Assembly (NCBI RefSeq): GCF_014287795.1
Contig: NZ_JACOON010000001.1
Coordinates: 310,001-374,000, forward strand
DNA length: 64,000 bases
Origin: Christensenella tenuis
GTDB taxonomy: Bacteria; Bacillota; Clostridia; Christensenellales; Christensenellaceae
Direction of reading: 5' to 3'
Part shown: in pieces, positions 42,451 through 51,103 of the stretch
Layout of the letters: each line of letters opens with the position of its first letter
Position numbering within the stretch: position 1 is the stretch's first letter
Made by a program: the position numbers and the translations under genes
Notes under the pieces: generated by a model
The model's database searches: none
What the model was told of the DNA's origin: nothing
Seen by the model: the letters and a program-made list of their open reading frames with translations, nothing else

Positions 42451-44409
42451 ATGGAACGTATGAGAGAACTGATTGACCAACTGAATGATTATGCATACCG
42501 GTATTATGTATTGGATGATCCGGCAGTTTCTGACGCCGAGTATGACAAAATATACGATGAACTGTCTGCACTTGAGAAGAAGACTGGAAAAATCGAGCCT
42601 GATTCTCCCACGCAGCGTGTGGGCGGAAAACTTCTGGAAGGCTTCCAAAAGCATACGCACCTTGCGCCACTGTGGAGCCTTGACAAGGCACAGAGTATCG
42701 GGGATGTCGTCGCGTGGCAGGAGCGTACCAACAAGCAAATGAAGGCACTTGGGCTGCCGGATGCCAGCTATTCCCTCGAATACAAGTTTGACGGCCTTAC
42801 GATCAACCTAACCTATGACGGCGGATATCTCATCCGTGCAGCAACGCGCGGAAATGGAATTGTGGGGGAAGATGTCACCGAACAGGTAAAAACGATACAG
42901 TCTATCCCTTTAAAAATTGGTTTCGCTGGCAAAATGGAGGTACAGGGAGAGGCGATCATGCGTCTCTCAGTACTGAAGAAATATAATGAGACGGCAGATG
43001 AGCCACTTAAAAATGCACGCAATGCGGCGGCGGGGGCGATTCGGAACCTTGACCCAATACAGACCGCAAAAAGGCATTTGGATGCCTTTATTTATAACGT
43101 TGGATATATTGAAGGCAAGGTATTTCAAGACCATCAAGAGATGATTTCTTTCCTGCGGGATAATAGGTTCAACGTTAGTACCTATGAAAAAGTTTTTTCT
43201 GATGTAACGGATATTGAGGCGGCGGTAGATAAGGTTGAGCGGACAAGAGACCGGCTTGATTTCTTAATCGATGGTATGGTCATTAAAATTACGGATTTTA
43301 AAACAAGAGAGGCGCTTGGGTATACGCAAAAATTTCCGCGTTGGGCAATTGCCTATAAATTTGCGGCGGAAGAGATGACTACCAGGATACTTGACGTGAC
43401 ATGGGATGTCGGGAGAACGGGAAAATTGACACCGCTCGCACATCTTGAGCCGGTTGAACTTGCAGGAGCAACAATTCGCAGGGCAACGCTCAATAATTAC
43501 GAGGATATTATGCGCAAGCATGCCGCGATCGGCGCAAATGTTTTTATTCGGCGTTCGAATGACGTGATTCCCGAAATTTTGGGAGCATCACCCGTACAGG
43601 ACGGTGAACTCGCTCCCATCGAAAAACCGGTCTATTGCCCGGCCTGTGGAACAGAGCTCGAGGAAGTCGGACCGAACTTGTTTTGCCCGAATTCCCTGAA
43701 TTGTAAGCCACAGTTGACTTCGCGTATGGTGCACTTTGTGTCGCGTGATGCCATGGATATTGAAAACCTCAGTGAAAAAACCATTGAATTGATTTTCGAA
43801 AAACTGGATATTAAGGATATTGCCGCGATTTACACGTTAACGGGTGAACAGCTTTTAGCACAGGAAGGATTTAAGGAAAAAAGGACGGAAAACATTCTTT
43901 CTGCCATTGAGAAGAGCAAAACGCCTCCGCTTGCAAATTTTATTTATGCGCTGGGGATTTCCAATGTCGGGAAAAAAACGGCGAAAGATCTTGCGCGGAC
44001 CTTCCGGACTTATGAGCGCCTGAAGGAGGCCAAGTTTGAAGAACTGGTAGAAATTCGTGATGTGGGAGAAATTGTGGCCAAAGATGTCGTGGAGTTTTTT
44101 CACAATGAAAATTATATGCGCGTTGTGCAGGAACTGTTCGACGCAGGCGTGCAGCCGCAGGAAGATGCGGGGGTTGTGACAGGCGGAAAATTCGAGGGAA
44201 AAACATTTGTACTTACGGGAACGCTTACCCAGTATACGCGCAAGCAGGCACAGGAACTGATCGAAGGGCTTGGTGGAAAAACAAGCTCGTCCGTCAGCAA
44301 AAAAACGGATTATGTGCTGGCAGGAGAAGATGCGGGCAGCAAACTTAGGAAAGCGCGGGATCTGGGCGTGGCTGTGCTTTCAGAAGATGAGTTTAAAGAA
44401 ATGCTATAA
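42451..44409 (+). CDS. ligA: NAD-dependent DNA ligase
   Basis: A 652-residue ligase sealing nicks with NAD+. The adenylation Lys is K112 in LEYKFDGLTINL. An OB fold and the C4 zinc finger CPACGTELEEV and CPNSLNC follow, then helix-hairpin-helix repeats (NVGKKTAKDLARTF) and a C-terminal BRCT domain (GKTFVLTGTLTQYTRKQAQE). I prefer the ATG at 42451; an in-frame GTG at 42442 would add three residues. The order pcrA-ligA-(gatCAB) is common in Firmicutes. Confidence 0.96.
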   Translation: MERMRELIDQLNDYAYRYYVLDDPAVSDAEYDKIYDELSALEKKTGKIEPDSPTQRVGGKLLEGFQKHTHLAPLWSLDKAQSIGDVVAWQERTNKQMKALGLPDASYSLEYKFDGLTINLTYDGGYLIRAATRGNGIVGEDVTEQVKTIQSIPLKIGFAGKMEVQGEAIMRLSVLKKYNETADEPLKNARNAAAGAIRNLDPIQTAKRHLDAFIYNVGYIEGKVFQDHQEMISFLRDNRFNVSTYEKVFSDVTDIEAAVDKVERTRDRLDFLIDGMVIKITDFKTREALGYTQKFPRWAIAYKFAAEEMTTRILDVTWDVGRTGKLTPLAHLEPVELAGATIRRATLNNYEDIMRKHAAIGANVFIRRSNDVIPEILGASPVQDGELAPIEKPVYCPACGTELEEVGPNLFCPNSLNCKPQLTSRMVHFVSRDAMDIENLSEKTIELIFEKLDIKDIAAIYTLTGEQLLAQEGFKEKRTENILSAIEKSKTPPLANFIYALGISNVGKKTAKDLARTFRTYERLKEAKFEELVEIRDVGEIVAKDVVEFFHNENYMRVVQELFDAGVQPQEDAGVVTGGKFEGKTFVLTGTLTQYTRKQAQELIEGLGGKTSSSVSKKTDYVLAGEDAGSKLRKARDLGVAVLSEDEFKEML

Positions 44410-44424
44410 AAGGAGGATCGAATT

Positions 44425-44817
44425 ATGTTGAAGGAAAGAGCAAGGGAATACTATCAGGAAAAAGACTGCAACTGTGCGGAAACGATTATTCGGGCGGCAA
44501 ACGATGAATATGGGCTTGGAATTAATGAGGAAGGCCTGAAGGCGTTTGGCGGGTTTGGCGGCGGAATGCAATGCGGCAGCATCTGCGGCGCGGTATGTGG
44601 CGGAATTGGCGCGATCAGCGCGAAAGAAATTGAAACAAATGCACATCACACCGAAACGCTCAGCCCAAAGTGCCAGGCGATGATGAACGGATTCAAAGAG
44701 AAGTTCGGCAGCGCGTTTTGTACGAAAGTTCGCAAAGAAAATTTTGAGAAAAATGGCAGCCAATGCTGGAAGGTTGTGGAAGGCGCGGCAGAGGTTTTGG
44801 AAAAAATTATGAAATAA
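44425..44817 (+). CDS. C_GCAxxG_C_C family protein
   Basis: A 130-residue protein with the spaced cysteine pattern of this redox/transport-associated family: DCNCAETII, GGMQCGSICGAVCGG, SPKCQAM and SAFCTKV, plus SQCWKV near the end. The repeated small residues around the CGSICGAVCGG core suggest a buried helical pair. The function is unknown; family members are often cytosolic or membrane-linked in anaerobes. An AAAGGAGG lies at 44409-44416, and a terminator follows. Confidence 0.82.
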   Translation: MLKERAREYYQEKDCNCAETIIRAANDEYGLGINEEGLKAFGGFGGGMQCGSICGAVCGGIGAISAKEIETNAHHTETLSPKCQAMMNGFKEKFGSAFCTKVRKENFEKNGSQCWKVVEGAAEVLEKIMK

Positions 44818-44821
44818 GCGC

Positions 44822-44857
44822 AAAAGGGGAATGAAGTGATGTTCATTCTCCTTTTTA
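44822..44857 (+). terminator. Terminator after the cysteine-rich protein gene
   Basis: AAAAGGGGAATGAA (44822-44835) pairs with TTCATTCTCCTTTT (44842-44855) with one G-T pair over GTGATG, followed by T. It separates the ligA operon from gatCAB. Confidence 0.85.
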
Positions 44858-44931
44858 GACTATTCATTGTGGCCGTATTTATGTTATAATAAATGATTGT
44901 TGAACGACTATGAAAAAAGGATGGAACACAC

Positions 44932-45219
44932 ATGCGCGTTACATTGGAAGAAGTGGAAAGAATTGCATCCCTTTCGATGCTTAGTCTCGATGAGGAGAAG
45001 AAAATAATGCTCCGGAAAAATCTGGACGATATATTGGGCCATGCACAAAAGCTCAATGAACTGGATACCGAAGGGGTAGAGCCGACCTCATACATCCTGA
45101 AGCAACAGAATGTTGTGCGTGAAGATATTCCCGGCAAGGTATGGGAACGGAAAGATATGCTGAAAAATGCGCCGGAGAAGGAAGATGGCTTTTTCACGGT
45201 GCCAAAGGTTGTAGATTGA
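44932..45219 (+). CDS. gatC: Asp/Glu-tRNA(Asn/Gln) amidotransferase subunit C
   Basis: A 95-residue stabilising subunit of the GatCAB amidotransferase, which turns Glu-tRNA(Gln) into Gln-tRNA(Gln). It shows VTLEEVERIASLSMLSLDEE and the C-terminal segment VVREDIPGKVWERKDML. A TATAAT lies at 44885-44890 with no strong -35. gatA begins 17 bases on. Its presence implies the organism makes Gln-tRNA by the indirect route. Confidence 0.95.
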   Translation: MRVTLEEVERIASLSMLSLDEEKKIMLRKNLDDILGHAQKLNELDTEGVEPTSYILKQQNVVREDIPGKVWERKDMLKNAPEKEDGFFTVPKVVD

Positions 45220-45236
45220 CGGAGGAAACAGAAAAG

Positions 45237-46691
45237 ATGGAACTAACCGCACTCAATATTGTGCAGGCAGCGGAACTGCTTGCAAAAAAGGAGCTGTCTT
45301 CAACTGAATTGACGCAGGCCTATCTCGACCGTATAGAGAAAGTAGAGCCTAAGGTAAACGCGCTTGTAACGACCTGTGCGGAAGATGCGCTGGAATCCGC
45401 GAGGCACGTGGATGAAAAACGCGCCAAAGGAGAAGCGCTTGGACGCCTTGCAGGGATCCCCACAATTATCAAGGATAATATGTGCACCAAGGGAATCCTT
45501 TCTACGGCCTCTTCAAAAATGCTGTATAACTATAAACCGGTTTACGACGCGACGGTCATTGAGAAGCTGAAAGCGCAGGATTATGTATTGCTTGCGAAAG
45601 CAAATATGGATGAATTTGCCATGGGATCTTCCACAGAGACCTCTTATTTTGGCGTAACGAAAAATCCGTGGGATACTTCGCGCGTTCCCGGCGGATCATC
45701 GGGTGGAAGCGCTGCGTGTGTCGCGGCGGACGAATCCGTATTTTCTCTTGGCTCCGATACCGGAGGGTCTGTTCGCCAGCCGGCGGCATTTTGCGGAGTC
45801 GTAGGGCTAAAGCCAACCTATGGAACGGTTTCGCGGTTCGGGCTTATGGCGTTTGCTTCTTCATTGGATCAAATTGGACCGCTGACTAAAACGGTGGAGG
45901 ACTCCGCTCTCGTACTGGATGTCATTTCAGGGAACGATAAAAAAGATTCCACCTCAGCGATCATGGAATATCCGCATTATGGCGAAGGAATGAAAAAGGA
46001 TATCAAAGGGCTGAAAGTCGGTATTCCAAAGGAATATCTGGAACAGGAAATTGATCCGGAAGTCAGGCAGTCCTATCTTGACGCCATTAAGCTATTTGAA
46101 GACATGGGGGCGATCGTCGAAGAGACATCCCTTCCTACTTTTGATTATGCGCTTTCCGCCTATTATGTCATCGCTTCCGCAGAGGTGGCCTCCAATCTTT
46201 CGCGGTTTGACGGAATTCGCTATGGGTACCGTACAGAACATTACAGCGATCTCAAGGAAATGTATAAAAATACACGGTCTGAAGGTTTCGGCGACGAAAC
46301 CAAGCGCCGCATCATGTTGGGGAACTATGTTTTGAGTTCAGGGTATTATGACGCTTATTACTTGAAGGCGCTTAAAGTGAAAACACTTATCAAAAATGAT
46401 TTTGACCGCCTGTTCAGCGAATATGATATTCTTCTTTCACCCACCGCTCCCACACCGGCATTTAAAATTGGCGCAAAAGCAACGCCACTTGAAATGTATG
46501 TGAACGATTTGTTTACCGTGCCGGTCAACATTGCGGGCGTAACTGCAATTTCCGTTCCGTCGGGCGTGACGGGCGAGGGACTTCCGGTTTCCGTACAAAT
46601 GATCGCAAAGGCATTTGACGAAAATACGATGTTCCGTGCAGCATGGAATTTTGAACAAGCTGTAAAATTTGATAAAAAACCAACGTTGTAA
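45237..46691 (+). CDS. gatA: Asp/Glu-tRNA(Asn/Gln) amidotransferase subunit A
   Basis: A 484-residue amidase subunit releasing ammonia from glutamine. The Ser-cisSer-Lys triad is in IIKDNMCTKG (Lys), PGGSSGGSAACVA (cis-Ser) and GSDTGGSVRQPAAFCG (nucleophile Ser). I chose the ATG at 45237 because GGAGGAA lies at 45221-45227; the open frame extends back into gatC without a ribosome site. It is followed by gatB after 12 bases. Confidence 0.96.
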   Translation: MELTALNIVQAAELLAKKELSSTELTQAYLDRIEKVEPKVNALVTTCAEDALESARHVDEKRAKGEALGRLAGIPTIIKDNMCTKGILSTASSKMLYNYKPVYDATVIEKLKAQDYVLLAKANMDEFAMGSSTETSYFGVTKNPWDTSRVPGGSSGGSAACVAADESVFSLGSDTGGSVRQPAAFCGVVGLKPTYGTVSRFGLMAFASSLDQIGPLTKTVEDSALVLDVISGNDKKDSTSAIMEYPHYGEGMKKDIKGLKVGIPKEYLEQEIDPEVRQSYLDAIKLFEDMGAIVEETSLPTFDYALSAYYVIASAEVASNLSRFDGIRYGYRTEHYSDLKEMYKNTRSEGFGDETKRRIMLGNYVLSSGYYDAYYLKALKVKTLIKNDFDRLFSEYDILLSPTAPTPAFKIGAKATPLEMYVNDLFTVPVNIAGVTAISVPSGVTGEGLPVSVQMIAKAFDENTMFRAAWNFEQAVKFDKKPTL

Positions 46692-46703
46692 TGGAGAAAT
46701 GCG

Positions 46704-48131
46704 ATGAAATATGAAACTGTAATTGGCCTTGAAGTACACGTGGAAATGGCGACTGAAACCAAAATTTTCTGCGCTTGCAAAAATGAGTTCGGCTCGCAGC
46801 CCAATACAAACGTATGTCCTGTATGCCTTTCCATGCCCGGCACGCTGCCTGTTCTGAATGAACAAGCCGTGGAATATGGCGTGCGCGCAGGATTGTCCCT
46901 AAATTGTGAAATTCCCAATTATTCCAAGCTCGACAGGAAAGGGTATTTTTATCCCGACCTTGCGAAAGCCTACCAGATTTCGCAATACGATTTTCCGCTG
47001 TGTTCCCGCGGAGAGGTGGAAGTCGAAGCTGATGGAGCCAAGCATAAAATTGGTATTACGCGCATTCATATTGAAGAGGATGCAGGAAAATTGATCCACC
47101 AGGGAACGGAAAGTTTCGTGGATTATAACCGCGGCGGTGTCCCACTGATGGAAATTGTGACGGAGCCTGATTTCAGGAATGCGGCGCAGGTGAAGGCTTT
47201 CCTTGATACGGTGCGTGCAAACATGGAATATATCGGCGTTTCCGATTGTAAAATGGAGGAAGGTTCCATGCGTTGCGATATCAATATTTCTGTACGTCCG
47301 GTTGGTGAAACAGAATATGGAACGCGGACAGAACTCAAAAATATCAACAGCATTTCGGCGGCGCAGCGCGCCATTGAGTACGAGGCAAGGCGGCATATTG
47401 AAGTAATTGAAGATGGTGGAAAAATTGTACAGGAAACGCGGCGTTGGGATGACGTCAAAGGTAAGACGTTTCCCATGCGGGATAAGGAAGAAGCGCATGA
47501 TTACCGTTATTTTCCAGATCCGGACCTTGTGCCGGTTTACCTTACGGATGAACGCATCTCAAAAATCAAAGCGGCTTTGCCGGAACTTCCGGCCGCCAAA
47601 CGTGAACGCTATGTGAATGAATTCAATCTGCCTGAATATGATGCGGGCATTCTTACCATGTCGAAATATACGGCAAAATTTTTTGAGGACAGCGTTGCCA
47701 TTTACAATGAGCCTAAAGCTATCAGTAATTATATTATGGTGGATTTGGCACGGCTGCTGAAAGAAAACAATATGGAAGCCAAGGATATTCCCATATCTCC
47801 AAAAGATTTTACAGATCTTTTGAAACTGGTAAGCGATGGGATTATTAACTCAAGCGTTGGCAAACAAGTGTTCGAGGAAATGTTCAAGACGGGGAAAAAG
47901 CCTGCGCAGATTGTTGAAGAGAAGGATTTAAAGCAGAATGACAACGCAGATGAGATTCTGGCGCTCGTACAAAAAATAATTGCGGATAATCCCAAGCCGG
48001 TTGCAGACTATAAAGGCGGCAACAAAAAGGCAATGACCTTTTTTGTGGGCCAGGTAATGAAGGCAACGAAGGGAAAAGCCAACCCTAAAACGGTCAATGA
48101 ACTTGTAAAGGCGGAGCTTGATAAAGCATGA
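46704..48131 (+). CDS. gatB: Asp/Glu-tRNA(Asn/Gln) amidotransferase subunit B
   Basis: A 475-residue kinase-like subunit that binds and activates the mischarged tRNA. It starts MKYETVIGLEVHVEMATETK, with FCACKNEFG and VCPVCLSMPGTLPVLNEQAV (zinc cysteines), LDRKGYFYPDLAKAYQISQ, DYNRGGVPLMEIVTEP and the C-terminal YqeY-like tail domain. It overlaps the next gene by four bases. Confidence 0.96.
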   Translation: MKYETVIGLEVHVEMATETKIFCACKNEFGSQPNTNVCPVCLSMPGTLPVLNEQAVEYGVRAGLSLNCEIPNYSKLDRKGYFYPDLAKAYQISQYDFPLCSRGEVEVEADGAKHKIGITRIHIEEDAGKLIHQGTESFVDYNRGGVPLMEIVTEPDFRNAAQVKAFLDTVRANMEYIGVSDCKMEEGSMRCDINISVRPVGETEYGTRTELKNINSISAAQRAIEYEARRHIEVIEDGGKIVQETRRWDDVKGKTFPMRDKEEAHDYRYFPDPDLVPVYLTDERISKIKAALPELPAAKRERYVNEFNLPEYDAGILTMSKYTAKFFEDSVAIYNEPKAISNYIMVDLARLLKENNMEAKDIPISPKDFTDLLKLVSDGIINSSVGKQVFEEMFKTGKKPAQIVEEKDLKQNDNADEILALVQKIIADNPKPVADYKGGNKKAMTFFVGQVMKATKGKANPKTVNELVKAELDKA

Positions 48132-49114
48132 GGCAGGGAAAACTGACAAATGCAAAGCTGCGGGAGCTTGTGATCGACAATATCGAGCCGCGAAACGCGG
48201 AAACAGTTGTTGGAGCAGGCGTAGGCGAGGACTGCTGTGCCGTTATGACAGACGATTTGTGCGTCGTTTCCACGGATCCGATTACCGCTGGTGGAAAACA
48301 AACGGGAGTGCTTGCCATCCATATCAATGCGAACGATATTGCCGCCGCCGGCGCAAAGCCGATTGCCGCGCTCGTGACTTTGATGATCCCGCCTACAGCG
48401 GAAGAAGAACAGATCCGAACGCTGATGAATGAACTGGCACATACGGCGCGGCCGCTTGGCATTGATATTATCGGCGGGCATACAGAAGTTACGGATAGTG
48501 TGACGCGTATGGTAGTTTCGGTAACGATGATCGGCAAGCCTGTCGTCAAGGGAAAAATGTTTAAAACGGCAGATGTTCTTCCGGGCGATGACCTTATCAT
48601 GACAAAATATGCGGGGCTTGAAGGAACAGCAATTATCGGTTCGGATTTTGCCGGGGAACTCGGTCTCACGGCCGGCGAACAGGAACAGCTTTCCAAAATA
48701 AAAGAATCACTGAGTGTCGTAAGAGATGGTGAGATTGCGGCAAAGATAGAAGGTGTCCATGCGATGCATGATATCACGGAAGGCGGCATTCTCGGTGCGG
48801 TATGCGAGATGTGCGAGGCATCGGGCACGGGAGCGCGTATCAATCTTTCGGCTGTCCCCGTGCTTCCTTTGACCAAAAAGATCTGCCGGTACTATGGGCT
48901 GGATGTCTATGGGCTGATTTCTTCAGGGAGCATGATGATTGCAGCTAAGGATGGGAATCAGGTCGTAAAGGAAATGAGGGCAAATGGTGTGCCCGCCGCA
49001 GTGATTGGAAAAGCTGGAGAAGAAGGAGTTTATGATTTGTCTGCGGGAAGCAAACGTGAAATTACTCCGTATCCGGCGGATGAATTATACAAGGTATTGG
49101 AAAGAGGTCTATGA
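48128..49114 (+). CDS. AIR synthase superfamily protein, HypE-like
   Basis: A 328-residue ATP-dependent PurM-fold protein. Typical segments are GAGVGEDCCAV, AIHINANDIAAAGAKP, DIIGGHTEVTDSVT, GDDLIMTKYAGLEGTA and AMHDITEGGILGAVCEM. It is closest to the HypE/AIRS branch. True HypE ends in a PR(I/V)C motif whose Cys carries the thiocarboxamide; this protein ends KVLERGL and lacks it, and no other hyp gene is near. It is therefore not a convincing [NiFe]-hydrogenase maturase. The substrate is unknown. It is translationally coupled to gatB. Confidence 0.8.
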   Translation: MRQGKLTNAKLRELVIDNIEPRNAETVVGAGVGEDCCAVMTDDLCVVSTDPITAGGKQTGVLAIHINANDIAAAGAKPIAALVTLMIPPTAEEEQIRTLMNELAHTARPLGIDIIGGHTEVTDSVTRMVVSVTMIGKPVVKGKMFKTADVLPGDDLIMTKYAGLEGTAIIGSDFAGELGLTAGEQEQLSKIKESLSVVRDGEIAAKIEGVHAMHDITEGGILGAVCEMCEASGTGARINLSAVPVLPLTKKICRYYGLDVYGLISSGSMMIAAKDGNQVVKEMRANGVPAAVIGKAGEEGVYDLSAGSKREITPYPADELYKVLERGL

Positions 49115-49126
49115 TTGTGCTATAAT
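49097..49126 (+). promoter_or_regulatory. Promoter of the yicC-to-rsgA operon
   Basis: TTGGAA (49097-49102), an 18-base spacer and a perfect TATAAT (49121-49126). It overlaps the end of the preceding gene. Confidence 0.6.
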
Positions 49127-49162
49127 AATAGCCAATAATTTTTTTGAAAGAGGTATGCGCGT

Positions 49163-50038
49163 TTGAAAAGCATGACGGGCTTTGGGAAAAGTGAAATTGC
49201 GGAGGACGGCAGAAAACTGCGGGTAGAGATCAAAACGGTTAACCATCGCTTTCTCGATATCAGCATCCGCGAACCACGCTTCATGGTTTTTTTGGAAGAT
49301 GAGGTACGCAAATATATCAAGCAAAATGTAAGCAGGGGAAGGGTAGATGTATTTATCTATTATTCGTCTGAGCGCGAGGATGCAAAAAACGTGGTTATAG
49401 ACATGCCGCTCATTACCGCATATATGAAAGCAGCGGAAGGGATCAGCAAGCAATATGGGATTGAAAATGATCTTACTGTGACAAGCCTGATGAGGCTTCC
49501 CGATGCAGTGACCTATGAAGATGAAAACTCAGACGAAGACGCTCTGAGAAAGCTGTTGTTTACAAACCTCGATGCGGCCCTCTGTGAACTGAAACAGGCA
49601 CGTGAAAAAGAAGGAGAGCAGCTGAAAAAGGATATGCTTAAGCGTCTCGATACAATTCTTGTTTACGTCAACAATATTGCTTCCAAGGAAGATATTGTGG
49701 TTTATGAATATAAAATGAAATTGAAAGAGCGGTTGCAAGAGCTTCTTGACGGCACAGAAGTTGATGAACAACGCCTTGCGCAGGAAGTAGCGTTTTATGC
49801 GGACAGGTGTAATATTACCGAAGAACTGGTGCGCCTGAGAAGCCATGTGAAACAATTTAAGGCCGCGGCAGAAGAAGATACGCCTCAGGGCCGTAACATG
49901 GACTTTATCGTGCAGGAATTGAACCGTGAATTCAATACCATTGGTTCTAAGACGCAGGACGGCGATATCTTAAAACAGGTCATTGCCGGTAAAGGGGAAG
50001 TAGAAAAAATCAGGGAGCAGATACAGAATATCGAATAG
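49163..50038 (+). CDS. yicC: YicC family endoribonuclease-like protein
   Basis: A 291-residue protein starting with the family hallmark KSMTGFGKSEI, followed by VEIKTVNHRFLDISIREP and the C-terminal block RSHVKQF, GRNMDFIVQELNREFNTIGSK. E. coli YicC acts as an endoribonuclease. The start is TTG at 49163 with GAGG nine bases upstream. It begins the conserved Firmicutes run yicC-remA-gmk-rpoZ-coaBC-priA. Confidence 0.9.
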   Translation: MKSMTGFGKSEIAEDGRKLRVEIKTVNHRFLDISIREPRFMVFLEDEVRKYIKQNVSRGRVDVFIYYSSEREDAKNVVIDMPLITAYMKAAEGISKQYGIENDLTVTSLMRLPDAVTYEDENSDEDALRKLLFTNLDAALCELKQAREKEGEQLKKDMLKRLDTILVYVNNIASKEDIVVYEYKMKLKERLQELLDGTEVDEQRLAQEVAFYADRCNITEELVRLRSHVKQFKAAAEEDTPQGRNMDFIVQELNREFNTIGSKTQDGDILKQVIAGKGEVEKIREQIQNIE

Positions 50039-50047
50039 GAGCATAGC

Positions 50048-50311
50048 ATGGCAATTAAACTTATTAACATTGGCTTTGGTAACATTGCCTCGGCAAACCG
50101 GCTGGTTGCAATCGTCAGTCCTGAGTCGGCACCCATTAAGCGCATTATTTCAGAGGCACGCGCAGCGGGGAGGCTGATTGACGCAACCTACGGGAGGCGT
50201 ACGCGTGCGGTTGTAATCATGGACAGTGACCATGTAATCTTGTCAGCTGTGCAGCCTGAAACGGTTGCGAACCGCATTGTGACAAAAGATACGGATGATT
50301 CTGATGATTGA
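50048..50311 (+). CDS. remA: Extracellular matrix regulator RemA (DUF370)
   Basis: An 87-residue DNA-binding regulator, normal length. The sequence LINIGFGNIASANRLVAIVS and RLIDATYGRRTRAVVIMDS is highly typical of RemA. In Bacillus it activates biofilm matrix and osmoprotection genes; targets here are unknown. Its place between yicC and gmk is conserved. GGAG lies just before the start. Confidence 0.93.
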   Translation: MAIKLINIGFGNIASANRLVAIVSPESAPIKRIISEARAAGRLIDATYGRRTRAVVIMDSDHVILSAVQPETVANRIVTKDTDDSDD

Positions 50312-50324
50312 GGAAGTTTAACTT

Positions 50325-50879
50325 ATGGGAAAAACAGGGAAATTGATCGTAATTTCCGGGCCGTCAGGCGCCGGCAAGGGAACGATTGTGGATCAGCTTT
50401 TGAAAAGCGGACAATACGAGCTTTCCATTTCCTGCACAACACGCGCACCACGCGGCCAGGAAAAGGAAGGGGTAAATTATTTTTATAAATCCAGGGAAGA
50501 GTTTGAGCGGATGATTTCGGATCAGCAGTTTCTGGAGTATGCAGACGTATTTGGCTGCTATTACGGGACGCCCAAGGATTATGTATTGGGGAAATTGAAC
50601 GAAGGAAAAAATGTAATTCTTGAAATTGACGTACAGGGCGCTTTGCAAGTAAAAAAGAATTATCCCGACACAATGATGATCTTTATTCTGCCTCCTTCGG
50701 AGGAAGTGCTCCTCGCCCGGCTTCGTGGCCGTGGTACGGAAACGGAAGAGCAGATTAATAAACGGTTTGGCAAAGCAAAAGCTGAGATGGAACTTGCGGA
50801 CAAATACGATTATTCGGTAGTAAATGACGACCTGATGACGGCGGTTTCGGAAGTCAGGCAAATGATAGAGAAAGGTTAA
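50325..50879 (+). CDS. gmk: Guanylate kinase
   Basis: A 184-residue kinase phosphorylating GMP to GDP. The P-loop is ISGPSGAGKGTIVDQLL; the GMP site is SISCTTRAPRGQEKEGVNYF; EYADVFGCYYGTPKDYV and ILEIDVQGALQVK follow. Slightly short compared with the usual 200 residues but complete. Confidence 0.97.
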   Translation: MGKTGKLIVISGPSGAGKGTIVDQLLKSGQYELSISCTTRAPRGQEKEGVNYFYKSREEFERMISDQQFLEYADVFGCYYGTPKDYVLGKLNEGKNVILEIDVQGALQVKKNYPDTMMIFILPPSEEVLLARLRGRGTETEEQINKRFGKAKAEMELADKYDYSVVNDDLMTAVSEVRQMIEKG

Positions 50880-50894
50880 CGGAGGTTTTATTTT

Positions 50895-51101
50895 ATGATA
50901 CATTTGGAATTGAATGATTTATTGGCAAAAGTAGATTGCAGGTATACGTTGATTGTTGAAACGGCAAAACGTGCGCGGCAGCTCATAGACGGCGCGCAGC
51001 CGCTGACGGAACCAGCTGATAAAAATCCTGTCTCGCAGGCTGTTGATGAAATTTTGCACGATAAAGTAACGTATATTCGCGTAACAGATGGAATCAAATA
51101 A
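50895..51101 (+). CDS. rpoZ: RNA polymerase omega subunit
   Basis: A 68-residue subunit that helps assemble RNA polymerase. It shows LNDLLAKVDCRYTLIVETAK, RARQLIDG and KNPVSQAVDEILHDKVTY, which correspond to the conserved omega helices. GGAGG lies before the ATG. It sits between gmk and coaBC, the normal place. Confidence 0.92.
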   Translation: MIHLELNDLLAKVDCRYTLIVETAKRARQLIDGAQPLTEPADKNPVSQAVDEILHDKVTYIRVTDGIK

Positions 51102-51103
51102 AG

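Noticed and set aside
48128..49114. Calling this gene hypE
   Set aside because: The C-terminal PR(I/V)C motif needed for HypE chemistry is absent and no hyp genes are nearby.
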